From Sphingobium cloacae (GTDB lineage Bacteria > Pseudomonadota > Alphaproteobacteria > Sphingomonadales > Sphingomonadaceae): a DNA stretch of 64,000 nucleotides. Shown piece by piece: positions 1 through 8,525 of this stretch (positions within the stretch are counted from its first letter, which is position 1; every line of letters starts with the position of its first letter). The DNA lies in contig NZ_AP017655.1 of NCBI RefSeq assembly GCF_002355855.1, positions 3,165,001-3,229,000 of the forward strand, in the 5' to 3' direction. The notes under the pieces were generated by a model. It was not told the origin of the DNA, did no database searches, and saw only the letters and a list, made by a program, of their open reading frames with translations. A program made the translations under genes and the position numbers.

Positions 1-697
1 GGACCGTGCCCAGTTCCTGCACCGTGCCCCGCGCCACGTCGAACTGCTGCGCGCCTTCCAGCACCCAATCCTTCGCGCGCGCGTCATAACGTCCCTTGGG
101 CGCGCGCACGATGGTCGTCAGGCTGTTGCCCAGCCGGTTGTAGATATGGACGTTGCGCAGTTGCGTCGCCGTTCCCCGTCCCGCCACGATGGCCGCGTTG
201 ACGAGGTTGTTGCCGTCCAGCACCCAGGGGTTGGCCTTCACTCCGCTATCCTGCGGGATCGGGCCGTAATCGACGGCCTGCCACGCACTGAGCGCCGCCG
301 TCGAGCGCGCCACCACCCGTTCGTTGAAGGCATAGCTGATGAGCGCCACGCCCAGCGCCGACGCGATCAGCGGCGCCAGGATCTGGTGCGCGGACAGGCC
401 CGCGGCCTTCATCGAGATGATCTCGCTGTTCTGGTTGAGCGTCGCCAGCATGATGAGCGTGCCCAGCAGCACGGAAAATGGCAGGAATCGGGCAATGATC
501 TGCGGCGCGCGCAGGCCGACATAATGCCAGAGCTGCGCGTCGCCATTGCCCGCATAGGCGAGGATGTCGCCCGATTCGCCCAGCAGGTCGAGCATCTGGA
601 GCACCACCACCAGCATCGCCAGCACGGCGAGGGTGCGGGTGAAGAACAGCCGCGCCATGTAGAGGCTGATCTGGCGCGACGGGAAGAAATCGAACAT
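1..697 (-). CDS. lptG: LPS-type export ABC transporter permease LptG, 5' part (truncated by window edge)
   Basis: Only the first 232 codons are present; the gene runs off the left edge. The product starts MFDFFPSRQI and has hydrophobic segments typical of YjgP/YjgQ permeases, followed by the start of the periplasmic beta-jellyroll region. LptG pairs with LptF and the LptB ATPase to extract a lipid from the inner membrane and pass it to the Lpt bridge. The start is fixed by translational coupling: its ATG shares one base with the lptF stop (TGATG on the minus strand). In sphingomonads, which are known to carry glycosphingolipids in place of LPS, the cargo is probably not lipid A; that is inference. 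Confidence 0.9.
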   Translation of the reverse strand, partial: MFDFFPSRQISLYMARLFFTRTLAVLAMLVVVLQMLDLLGESGDILAYAGNGDAQLWHYVGLRAPQIIARFLPFSVLLGTLIMLATLNQNSEIISMKAAGLSAHQILAPLIASALGVALISYAFNERVVARSTAALSAWQAVDYGPIPQDSGVKANPWVLDGNNLVNAAIVAGRGTATQLRNVHIYNRLGNSLTTIVRAPKGRYDARAKDWVLEGAQQFDVARGTVQELGTV

Positions 698-1932
698 CAC
701 GCCGCTCCCTCCGCTTCTGCGTCTTGTGACGTGGACCCGCCGTTGCGCCGGGTGCCCGTCGGCAGGATGCTCCGCAGCTTCTTGCCGATCTTGGCGAAGG
801 CAAATTCCAGCGCGCCGATAGGCTGGCCGCCGGGCCGGTGCGCAATCACATGATACATCCAGAAGATCAGGGCCGCCGTCAACAGGAACGGCCCCCACAA
901 TGCGATGATCGGGTCGACCCGGCCCAGCGCCCCGACGCTTTCGCCATATTGGTTGATCTTGTGATAGGTCACGATGAACACGATGGAGAGGAACACGCCC
1001 AGCGCCGAAGTCGATCGCTTGGGCGGAATCGCGAAGGCCAGCGCGGCGAGCGGCAGGAGCATCATCATCACCACCTCCACCACGCGGAAATGGAAATTGG
1101 CGCGTACCTCGTTCCGCAGCTTTTGCGGCGTGGCGGGGTCATGGGCGATCTGGACCAGTTCGATGATCGTCTTTTCCCGGTCCACGTCGCGCCCGCGGAA
1201 ACTCTCTATCTGGGGCAGGTCGATGGGCAGGTCGTGGCTGGAGAAGGAGAGGATTCGCGGCGTCTTATATTGGGGCGCATTGTTGACCAGCACGCCGTCG
1301 CGCAGGCGGAAGATGATGGTGTCCGGATCGTCCGTCGCCAGGAAGCTGCCCTGCGCCGCCGTCACCGCCAGCGATTGCCCGTTCTTCCCTTCGGCCCGCA
1401 CGAATATGCCCTGGAGGTTGCGCCCTTCGTCCAGGCTGCGCTCGATCCGCATGGTCATGCGCTTGCCCAGGCTCGTGAACTCGCCGACCTTGATCGACGC
1501 GCCCAGAGCGCCCGAGCGCAACTCGAACCGCAGCGCCTCATAGGCATGGCGCGACAGCGGCTGGACGAAGCCGACGATGCCCAGGTTCAGCACCGCCATG
1601 CCCATCGCGAACAGATAGGGCACCCGCAGCAGCCGCCCGTAGGACAGGCCCACCGCCCGCATCACGTCCAGTTCCGATGTCTGCGCCAGCTTGCGGAAAG
1701 CCAGCAATATCCCCAGCATCAACCCGATCGGAATGCCGAGCGAAAGATATTCCGGCAGCATGTTGGCCAGCATCCGCCACACGACGCTGACCGGCCCGCC
1801 TTCCGCCGCGACGAAGTCGAACAGGCTCAGCATCTTGTCCAGCACCAGCAGCATGGCGGCCACGACCAGCGTGCCCAGCATGGGCAGGGCGATCAGGCGG
1901 GCAAGGTATCGGTCGATGGCGGTCAGTTTCAA
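697..1932 (-). CDS. lptF: LPS-type export ABC transporter permease LptF
   Basis: 411 residues. The N-terminus (MKLTAIDRYLARLIALPM) enters a first membrane segment, a second hydrophobic block follows near residues 55-80, and a third group of membrane segments lies in the C-terminal third. A soluble periplasmic domain of about 150 residues sits between. This is the YjgP/YjgQ layout. It is upstream of and overlaps lptG, so the two permease halves are co-translated. Its start faces a DUF2141 gene on the other strand, leaving a 129-base divergent promoter region with no motif I can name. The C-terminal 30 residues are polar and longer than in enterobacterial LptF. Confidence 0.92.
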   Translation of the reverse strand: MKLTAIDRYLARLIALPMLGTLVVAAMLLVLDKMLSLFDFVAAEGGPVSVVWRMLANMLPEYLSLGIPIGLMLGILLAFRKLAQTSELDVMRAVGLSYGRLLRVPYLFAMGMAVLNLGIVGFVQPLSRHAYEALRFELRSGALGASIKVGEFTSLGKRMTMRIERSLDEGRNLQGIFVRAEGKNGQSLAVTAAQGSFLATDDPDTIIFRLRDGVLVNNAPQYKTPRILSFSSHDLPIDLPQIESFRGRDVDREKTIIELVQIAHDPATPQKLRNEVRANFHFRVVEVVMMMLLPLAALAFAIPPKRSTSALGVFLSIVFIVTYHKINQYGESVGALGRVDPIIALWGPFLLTAALIFWMYHVIAHRPGGQPIGALEFAFAKIGKKLRSILPTGTRRNGGSTSQDAEAEGAA

Positions 1933-2061
1933 TATGTCGTCGTCCCATCACCATGTTTTGGCCGCAAAGCCGGGCCATATCCGATTCAAGGAAAGTGGGG
2001 CGAACAGGGGCTCGCCGTCCGATCCGTTCGGGCGGCTATAGCTGCCAGGAGTGTATTGGTC

Positions 2062-2550
2062 ATGTTGAAAGTTGTTGCAGGCCTGATGTCGGTGGGGGCC
2101 TTGTTCGCCGCTGCCCCGGCATGGGCCGGACATGGCGAGATCGGAAACGACATGGATTTGTGCGCCGCTTCGGCCAAGGGGCCCGCGGTGCTGATCGACG
2201 TGCGCGGCTTTGCCGCCGCGACCGGCAATGTGCGGCTGCAATCCTATCGGGCCACCCGCAATGCGTGGCTGACCAAGGGCGCGTGGATCAATCGCATCGA
2301 AACCGCGGCAAAGCCCAGCAACGGCGCCATGCGCTTCTGCATGCCGGTGCCGGAACCGGGCAGATATGGCATCGCCGTGCGCCACGACCGCGACGGAAAC
2401 GGAAAGACCGACATCTCCCGCGACGGCGGCGGCTTTTCCAACAATCCGGGCATCAACATCTTCAACCTGGGCAAGCCCTCGGTCGACAAGGTGGCCTTCC
2501 AGGCCGGCCCGGGCGTGACCCGGATCACGATCAACCTCAAATATATGTGA
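2062..2550 (+). CDS. exported DUF2141 family protein
   Basis: 162 residues. A signal peptide is clear: MLKVVAGLMSVGALFAAAPAWA with likely cleavage after AWA. The mature part has the DUF2141 pattern, including HDRDGNGKTDISRDG, NNPG and a C-terminal beta-rich stretch. The family is periplasmic or outer-membrane associated and of unknown function. I start at the ATG directly before the signal peptide, because the upstream in-frame sequence is antisense to lptF and is not protein-like. It ends 10 bases before the next gene, a lipid-kinase-like reading frame, so the two may be co-transcribed. Confidence 0.85.
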   Translation: MLKVVAGLMSVGALFAAAPAWAGHGEIGNDMDLCAASAKGPAVLIDVRGFAAATGNVRLQSYRATRNAWLTKGAWINRIETAAKPSNGAMRFCMPVPEPGRYGIAVRHDRDGNGKTDISRDGGGFSNNPGINIFNLGKPSVDKVAFQAGPGVTRITINLKYM

Positions 2551-2560
2551 CGATATAGCC

Positions 2561-3530
2561 ATGGTCCGCGTCGCGCTCCTGTCCAATCCCAAATCCACGG
2601 GCAACCGGCAGACCCTGCCGCGCGTGCGCAGCTATTGCGCCAGCAATCCCGACATCTTCCATTATGAGGTGGAGCATGTCGACCAGATCGGCCGGGCGTT
2701 GCAGACCATCGCCCGCGTCGATCCCGCCGTCATCGTCATCAACGGCGGTGACGGCACCGTGCAGACGGCGCTGACCGAACTCTATCAGGGCGCGCATTTC
2801 CAGGGCCGGGTGCCCCCCCATCGCGGTGCTGCCCAATGGCAAGACCAACCTGATCGCGCTCGACCTCGGCATCCATGGCGATCCGATCAAGGCGCTCGAA
2901 AGGATCGTGCAGATCGCGAAATCCGGCGTCGACGATCATGTCGTCGCGCGCGAGTTGATCGCGCTGTCGGACGGGCGGGCCGAAACGCGGCCGGTGCTGG
3001 GCATGTTCCTGGGCGGCGCGGGGCTGGCCGATTCGATCCTTTATTGCCGCAACCAGATCTATCCGCTGGGCCTGTCCAACGGGCTCAGCCATTTCCTGAC
3101 GGCCATCGCCGTGCTGGTGTCGCTGCTGTTCGGCATCCGCGCCCGCTTCCTGCCGCCGTCGAGCAATCCTGTCCGCATCTCCCTCATCCGCGACGGCGAA
3201 CTGGCGGGGCGCTTCTCCGTGCTGATCGTCACCACGCTGGAAAAGCTGCTGCTGGGCACCCGCACCGGCGAAAGCCAGCGCGGCAACATGAAGCTGATGG
3301 CCGTGGACCAGAGCCTTTCCGCCCTGCTCCGCCTCGGCTGGGCCAGCCTGTTTCGCCGTATGGGCAAGACCAAGATGCAGGGCATCCATCTGGAACAGGG
3401 CGACACCATCCGCATCGAAGGCGACCATAGCAGCGTCATCCTGGACGGCGAACTGTTCGAAGCCTCGGAGGGTCATCCCATCGTCCTGCGCTCGACCCAG
3501 CCGGTGCCGTTCCTGCGGCTGGCGGCATAA
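2561..3530 (+). pseudogene. diacylglycerol kinase-like protein, broken by a 1-base frameshift
   Basis: The first 87 codons (MVRVALLSNPKSTG..., VIVINGGDGTVQTAL) carry the GGDGT nucleotide-binding motif of the diacylglycerol kinase/YegS fold. The frame then goes wrong at a run of seven C at 2813-2819. Removing one C restores RVPPIAVLPNGKTNLIALDLG and a continuous 322-residue protein ending FLRLAA at 3530. The downstream part, read from an internal ATG at 2826, would be a 234-residue product lacking GGDGT. Either the gene is inactive or phase-variable in this strain, or the extra C is a homopolymer sequencing error. The product would phosphorylate a lipid such as diacylglycerol; the substrate is not shown. 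Confidence 0.8.
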
Positions 3531-3564
3531 GAATCGCTCCGCTGGCGAACAGCGGAACGGCGGA

Positions 3565-3735
3565 TTTGGGTGGGTTGCGGACGATCTGCTTTCCTCATTC
3601 CGTTCGCCCTGAGCGAAGTCGAAGGGCACGGCCGACCGTAGGGAGGCCCCTTCGCTCCGCTCAGTGGAGGGCTTCGGCAAGCTCCGCCCGAACGGGGTGA
3701 AGGAACGGCAACAACTGCCCGAAACCGCTCCCGGC
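3565..3735. repeat. dispersed composite intergenic repeat, copy R1
   Basis: Lies between the kinase-like gene and the amidohydrolase. It contains GAGCGAAGTCGAAGGG and, further on, inverted CTTCGCTCCGCTCAG arms. Positions 3609-3668 match 17624-17683 in inverted orientation over 60 bases with one mismatch. The right end (GGCAACAAC near 3707) matches copy R4. These REP-like elements built on TTCGACTTCGCTCAG are common between genes in sphingomonads. Confidence 0.8.
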
Positions 3736-3808
3736 CAACCCAACAAACCCCTTTTCCATCCGGCCGCCTTCCCCTTATGCTGCCCGCCTCATCAAGGGAG
3801 TTCCATTC

Positions 3809-5158
3809 ATGCGTCATATGCTGACGGCCGTTCTGGCCGCGGTGAGCCTGCCCTCCGTCGCCAGCGCGCAAACGCCCGCGCCCGCCGCCGCCACGCCGCA
3901 ACAAAGCGAGCTGGGCGCGGCGATTGCCGGTGACATGGACGGCCTCATGACGCTGTATCGCGACCTCCACGCCAATCCCGAACTGTCGGGGCAGGAAACC
4001 GCCACCGCGGCCAAACTCGCCCGCCGCCTCAAGGCGATGAAGTTCGACGTCACCGAAAAGGTCGGCGGCACCGGCGTCGTCGCGGTGATGAAGAACGGCT
4101 CCGGCCCGGTGCTGCTGATCCGCGCCGACATGGACGGCCTGCCCGTCACCGAGCAGACCGGCCTCCCCTTCGCGTCGAAGGTCCGCGCGAAGACGGCCGA
4201 AGGCACCGACACCGGCGTCATGCACGCCTGCGGCCACGACACGCACATGACCGCCTTCATCGAAACGGCCAAGCTCCTCTCCACCCGCAAGGACCAGTGG
4301 AAAGGCACGCTGGTCATGATCCTCCAGCCCGCCGAGGAAACCGGCAAGGGTGCGCGCGCGATGCTGGAGGACGGCCTCTACAACCGCTTCCCGCGCCCGA
4401 CCCATGCCATCGCCTTCCACGACGCGGCCAATCTGGAAGCGGGGAAGATCGGCTATACGCCTGGCTACGCGCTCGCCAATGTGGACAGCATCGACATCAC
4501 CGTGAAGGGCGTGGGCGGCCACGGCGCCTATCCGCAGACGACGAGGGACCCCATCGTGCTGGGCGCGCGCATCGTCACCACGCTGCAAACGCTGATCAGC
4601 CGCGAGCAGGACCCGCAGGACCCCGCCGTCGTCACCGTGGGCAGCTTCGAGGGCGGGACCAAGCACAATATCATTCCCGACGAGGCGAAGCTGCAACTCA
4701 CCGTCCGCAGCTATTCCGACGAAACGCGCGCGAAGCTCATCAAGGGCATAGAGCGCATCGCGCGCGGCGAGGCGATCGCGGCGGGCATCCCGGACGACCG
4801 GATGCCGGCGGTTGCGGTGCAGGACGAATTTACCCCTTCCACCTACAATCCGCCCGAGTTCGCCGAACGGATGGCCGGCTTGCTGCAAGGTCATTTCCCG
4901 CAAGGCCAGGTGGTGAAGACCCCGGCGGTGATGGGCGGCGAGGATTTCGGCCGCTATTACCGGGCGGACAAGACGATCGACAGCTTCATCTTCTGGGTCG
5001 GCGGCGTCCCCGCCGACCGGATGACGCAGGCGGCGGCGGGCCAGCTTTCCCTCCCCTCGCTCCACAGCCCCTTCTGGGCCCCGCAAGCCGACAAGGTCGT
5101 CGCCACCGCCAGCGAGGCGCTGACCGTGATGGCGCTCGACATATTGAAGCGGGATTGA
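3809..5158 (+). CDS. exported M20 family amidohydrolase / metallopeptidase
   Basis: 449 residues with a signal peptide (MRHMLTAVLAAVSLPSVASA, cleavage near residue 20). M20D signatures are present: RADMDGLP near 105-112, HACGHDTHM with Cys141, His143 and His146, and EE at 176-177, followed by a dimerisation domain (GGHGAYPQTT). The nearest described families are hippurate/N-acyl-amino-acid amidohydrolases and IAA-amino acid hydrolases, which remove acyl groups from amino acids; the true substrate is unknown. Export to the periplasm suggests a scavenging role. An AAGGGAG ribosome binding site precedes the ATG at suitable distance. Confidence 0.88.
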   Translation: MRHMLTAVLAAVSLPSVASAQTPAPAAATPQQSELGAAIAGDMDGLMTLYRDLHANPELSGQETATAAKLARRLKAMKFDVTEKVGGTGVVAVMKNGSGPVLLIRADMDGLPVTEQTGLPFASKVRAKTAEGTDTGVMHACGHDTHMTAFIETAKLLSTRKDQWKGTLVMILQPAEETGKGARAMLEDGLYNRFPRPTHAIAFHDAANLEAGKIGYTPGYALANVDSIDITVKGVGGHGAYPQTTRDPIVLGARIVTTLQTLISREQDPQDPAVVTVGSFEGGTKHNIIPDEAKLQLTVRSYSDETRAKLIKGIERIARGEAIAAGIPDDRMPAVAVQDEFTPSTYNPPEFAERMAGLLQGHFPQGQVVKTPAVMGGEDFGRYYRADKTIDSFIFWVGGVPADRMTQAAAGQLSLPSLHSPFWAPQADKVVATASEALTVMALDILKRD

Positions 5159-5292
5159 AGGGGGCAGGCGGCCGGTCCGCTCGCAACGCACCCCTCAGGA
5201 ACGAATGGGCGTCCGTCTCGTTTAAGGAACGGCTGCGCGCCATGCAGAGCCGTCAGGCCGGCGTGCGGTGATCTGGAGAGAAAGGATGCCAC

Positions 5293-5718
5293 ATGATGAA
5301 ACCCGCAACGATGGCGGGAGCGATGGCCTGCGCCATGCTTCTGGCCCCCCTGTCATTTCCCGCGTCTGCCCAGACGACGGAGGAAATCATCGTCACCGGG
5401 CGTTACGGAAAGGTGCCCGATAGCGTCCAGTCGCTTTCGCAGAATATCAGCTATGCCGATCTCGACCTCAGCACGAAGGCGGGCAAGGCGGAGCTGCGTC
5501 ATCGTGTCGCGCTGACCGCCCGTTTTCTCTGCGACAGGCTGGGTGAACCGGAAGTGGCCTCACCTCCTGTACCTTCGTGCCGGGATGCGGCCACCAAGGA
5601 TGCCCTGGAGCGGGTCGGAACGCTGGAAGCAGGGTTCGCGCCGCGGGGAACCGGCTGGGTCGCGCCCTCGCCGTGGGAAGCGCCTTATCCGGCCGAGTGG
5701 ACCACCCGCTACCCCTGA
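5293..5718 (+). CDS. UrcA family exported protein
   Basis: 141 residues. A signal peptide ends at ASA (MMKPATMAGAMACAMLLAPLSFPASA). The mature part has the UrcA pattern: a DLDLSTKAGKAELRHRV segment, then FLCDRLG and a later second Cys (PSCRDAA), which could form a disulphide. UrcA proteins are small alphaproteobacterial exported proteins of unknown function. GAGAGAAAGG lies upstream of the start. It has no obvious operon partner: the next gene is on the other strand. Confidence 0.8.
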   Translation: MMKPATMAGAMACAMLLAPLSFPASAQTTEEIIVTGRYGKVPDSVQSLSQNISYADLDLSTKAGKAELRHRVALTARFLCDRLGEPEVASPPVPSCRDAATKDALERVGTLEAGFAPRGTGWVAPSPWEAPYPAEWTTRYP

Positions 5719-5789
5719 CGCGGCTTGACCCGTCGCAAGGGCTTCCCTCGCCGGAATGATGATCGCGCGAGGACGGCATGGGGCGCCGG

Positions 5790-6782
5790 CTAGACCGGCC
5801 GGTGCCCCATGCGCCATTTGGTGAAGAGATGCCGCATCAGCATCGCCGGGGGCATCCGCAGCCAGTGCGAGCGAAGATAGAAGGCAAAACGCAGCCCTTT
5901 GCGGGTCTCCCTCCCCCAACCGTCCCGTGCCAGCAACCGGGCGATGACGACCCGGTCCCACGCCGTCAGCCGCGCCCGCCTCTCCCCATAGAGCGCATCG
6001 GCCAACCGCCGCGCCTGCCGCACATGGCGCGAAAGGCCATGCCGCTCCGCCCGCGCCTCCAATGCCGCCGGATCGGCTTCGGCCAGCAGGCAATGCACGT
6101 CCCACAGGTTCCGCAAGCCTCCCGCCAGATCGCCGTCCGCCAGCAGATGCGCGACCGCATGGCACAGCCGGTCCTCCGCCGACAAAATATATAACCCATC
6201 GGCTATGGGAACGGCGTCCGCGACCATCGCCCCGGCATCCGGCGTCTGCCGCGCCGTCAGCGGCAGGACGGTATGATGCACGTCGATCATCCGGTCCCGC
6301 TCCCGGTGGATCATCGGCGGCAGTTCATGCATCCACTGGCGATAATAGGAATCGTCATAGGGGTCGGACTTCACCCACTCCCACCCCGCCAACATCAATC
6401 GCTTCTCCACCTCGTTCATGGAATCGCGCGGCACCAATATGTCGAGGTCGCCGATGAAGCGCCCTTCGCCCGCCTTCAGCCCCGCCGCCGCATAGGCGGT
6501 GCCCTTGAGCAACACGACCCGTATCCCCAACGGCTTCAACGCCGCCGCCGCCCGATCCGCTTCCCACAGCGCCTGCCGTGCCTCCCGCTCCGCGTCCAGC
6601 CGCACGTCGGCCAGCACCGGCCGCACCGCATCGGGCACCCGCCCGCCGCCGATCCGCAAGGCCAGGGTGCCGATCAGGCGCTCCGCCCGCGCCATGGCGA
6701 TCAGCGCATTCCATGGCTCCGTCCCCAGCGCCTCCACGCTGCCCGGATCGCGCAAGGCTCGGACCAATAGCAGGGCGTTCAC
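5790..6782 (-). CDS. nucleotidyltransferase family protein of HPr-rel-A cassette (NTP_transf_5-like)
   Basis: 330 residues from a GTG at 6782, which overlaps the kinase-gene stop as GTGA and is preceded by AGAAGGG; a GTG five codons upstream is possible. The motifs VVLLKGTAYAAAGL and GDLDILVPR (near residues 111-119) match the uncharacterised nucleotidyltransferase family PF14907. The rest is mostly helical and Arg-rich. It is last in a four-gene minus-strand group after a PqqD-like protein and an HprK-related kinase. This trio is the conserved HPr-rel-A set; a role in modifying a partner protein or peptide is inference. Confidence 0.82.
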   Translation of the reverse strand: MNALLLVRALRDPGSVEALGTEPWNALIAMARAERLIGTLALRIGGGRVPDAVRPVLADVRLDAEREARQALWEADRAAAALKPLGIRVVLLKGTAYAAAGLKAGEGRFIGDLDILVPRDSMNEVEKRLMLAGWEWVKSDPYDDSYYRQWMHELPPMIHRERDRMIDVHHTVLPLTARQTPDAGAMVADAVPIADGLYILSAEDRLCHAVAHLLADGDLAGGLRNLWDVHCLLAEADPAALEARAERHGLSRHVRQARRLADALYGERRARLTAWDRVVIARLLARDGWGRETRKGLRFAFYLRSHWLRMPPAMLMRHLFTKWRMGHRPV

Positions 6783-7642
6783 CGGCCCTTCTCCCACAAG
6801 CGCTCGACCATGGCGATGGCTTCGTCGCCGGAGGGGAAGTCCATGGCCAGCGCGGGCACCTGCGCCACGAATCGGGTCAGCGCGGCAAAGGCCGGCTCGC
6901 CTAGCGCCACATAATTGGTCGACGCCTGCGTCAGGCGCATGAACGTCTCGCCCTGTCCCACCGGACGAATGGCGGGCGCATGGCCAAAGCGCGGGAACAG
7001 CAGCAGCGCGGGCTGCCCTCCTTCCTCCATCCGTGCCACGGCATCGGATCGGGGCACCAGATGGCGGATGTCGCCCTTGGCCGTGCCCGCGAGCAGCGGC
7101 CCCATGCGCGCGAGGGGCACCTCTGCCGCGATGACATGGACAGCCCGGTTCTTGAGCGACACGAGGCGGGGGAAAGGCAATACGGCGCCCGTCTCCAGAT
7201 CGAGCAGCGCGAACTCATCCCCCATCAGCCGCCAGCCACGCTCGCCCAGTTGCGCCGCCAGCGTGGACTTGCCCGACCCGGACTCGCCTGTCATGACGAG
7301 GATGCGCCCGTCCTTCTCCACGCTGGACGCATGCAGCAGCAGGTGCCGCCGCCAGCCCAGCGCCATTTGCAGGTTCATTCCCATTTCCGCCGCCAGCAAG
7401 CCATGGGCAAGGCTCATCGGCGCGGCGTCGGCCAGTCCATGATCGCCGGTGATGAAGATGGACGGACGCAGCCAGCGGCGCAGAAAGCGGACCGGCTCCA
7501 GCCGGACGGTGAAGTCGGCGATGGCGTCGGCGGGCGCAGGGTAGTCCGCATAAAGCTGCCCCAGCAATCGGATCGGCTCCGGCCAGGCCGACCCGATGCG
7601 GAATGTCGCGGGACCGATGCGAAGGGTGATGCGATGTTTCAT
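6779..7642 (-). CDS. HprK-related kinase A
   Basis: 287 residues. A P-loop GESGSGKST at residues 119-127 and a following GDEFALLDLE block (141-150) are as in the C-terminal domain of HPr kinase/phosphorylase. The N-terminal half is not the usual HPrK domain. The protein therefore belongs to the HprK-related group found next to PqqD-like and nucleotidyltransferase genes, not to true HPr kinase of the PTS. The start ATG overlaps the PqqD-like stop by four bases (ATGA). The substrate is unknown. A helical stretch before the P-loop (residues 75-105) holds HGLLAAEMGMN and a LLLHAS segment. Confidence 0.87.
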   Translation of the reverse strand: MKHRITLRIGPATFRIGSAWPEPIRLLGQLYADYPAPADAIADFTVRLEPVRFLRRWLRPSIFITGDHGLADAAPMSLAHGLLAAEMGMNLQMALGWRRHLLLHASSVEKDGRILVMTGESGSGKSTLAAQLGERGWRLMGDEFALLDLETGAVLPFPRLVSLKNRAVHVIAAEVPLARMGPLLAGTAKGDIRHLVPRSDAVARMEEGGQPALLLFPRFGHAPAIRPVGQGETFMRLTQASTNYVALGEPAFAALTRFVAQVPALAMDFPSGDEAIAMVERLWEKGR

Positions 7643-7929
7643 GAAGCGAGGCGGATCAAGCCCAACGCGGCCATGCTGCTCAGATGCGCCGCGATTTCCG
7701 GCAGCGCGGCGTCGGCCGCTCCCAGATCGTAAACTCGTGAAAGGCGTCGAAGCACATCCCGCGCCGAAGCCGGATCGCCATCCTCCAGCGCCTCCAATAT
7801 TTCCGGCACGGGGCTGATGACCATATGCGTCTGGCCGGAGGGACGGTGATAGAGCAGCACCATGTCGTCAAGGACGCGGGACAGGATGTTCCCTTTCCCT
7901 TCCCGGCGATATTGTTGGTCGACCGTCAA
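7639..7929 (-). CDS. HPr-rel-A system PqqD-like peptide chaperone
   Basis: 96 residues. It shows the PqqD pattern: LSRVLDDMVLLYHRPSGQTH, then VPEILEALEDG and a winged-helix-like C-terminal part ending SSMAALGLIRLAS. PqqD-type domains bind leader peptides of ribosomal peptides and present them to modifying enzymes. No ATG fits; I use the TTG at 7929 with GGGGACAGGG just upstream, so the exact start is uncertain. The stop overlaps the kinase start. It is 71 bases downstream of the Tat-signal protein gene on the same strand. Confidence 0.8.
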   Translation of the reverse strand: MTVDQQYRREGKGNILSRVLDDMVLLYHRPSGQTHMVISPVPEILEALEDGDPASARDVLRRLSRVYDLGAADAALPEIAAHLSSMAALGLIRLAS

Positions 7930-8000
7930 ACCCTGTCCCCGATGATTGTCGCGCCGTCATAGCGCAAAGGGGTAAGCAGGTGCCTAACGCATATCGCCGG

Positions 8001-8429
8001 TCAGCGCGGCATCTGAAGCGAGGCGTAGCAGGTAAATCCGCTCGTCCCCGATTGCAGGCGGCGGATATAGTTCAGATATGCCTGATTCTGCTCATAGCCG
8101 GTGCCGGGCAAGGGCCTTCCGCGCAACGCCTGCTTCACCTGTTCCCCGGTATAGCTGCGCCCCGCCGCCGGAAAGGCTCCGGGCGTTCCGGCAGGCACTA
8201 CCTGTCCGTTGGGGGCGATATAATTGCCCGCCCGCGCCTGATCCGGCACGGGAATGGTGCAGTTGAGCACGGACGCGGCCGTATTGGCGAGCGCGGGACG
8301 AATCGACACGATGGCGGATGCCGCGACCGCGCCGCCCATCAGCAATTGTCGCCGGGAGGCCATCGCTTCATCGGCTGCCGCTTCCCGCTCCTGCCGGGGA
8401 TCGTCCTGTCCGCTCATGGGCTCGCTCAT
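8001..8429 (-). CDS. Tat-signal exported protein, function unknown, first gene of the HPr-rel-A cluster
   Basis: 142 residues. After a 26-residue acidic polar lead comes a twin-arginine signal SRRQLLMGGAVAASA, a hydrophobic stretch and an ALA cleavage site. The mature part is about 95 residues with two Cys (NCTIPV and FTCYAS), several Pro/Gly turns and a Tyr-rich segment (YEQNQAYLNYIRRL). I do not recognise a family. The alternative start is the ATG four codons downstream at 8417. Its place directly in front of a PqqD-like and an HprK-like gene makes it a candidate partner or substrate of that system; this is inference. Confidence 0.7.
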   Translation of the reverse strand: MSEPMSGQDDPRQEREAAADEAMASRRQLLMGGAVAASAIVSIRPALANTAASVLNCTIPVPDQARAGNYIAPNGQVVPAGTPGAFPAAGRSYTGEQVKQALRGRPLPGTGYEQNQAYLNYIRRLQSGTSGFTCYASLQMPR

Positions 8430-8525
8430 TCCGTCATGATCCGCTATCGCGCTTGCCAAAGCGTAAATTTTACGCGCTATGCCTAGCCATCGCAGCAAAA
8501 GCCCGAAGAATCCAGCGCGGTAACC

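Noticed and set aside
838..2061. Upstream in-frame extension of the DUF2141 protein
   Set aside because: It is antisense to lptF and low-complexity; a clear signal peptide starts at 2062.
2800..2840. Programmed +1 frameshifting in the lipid-kinase-like gene
   Set aside because: No stimulatory structure or internal Shine-Dalgarno is evident, and such genes are not known to use it; an indel in a C7 run is simpler.
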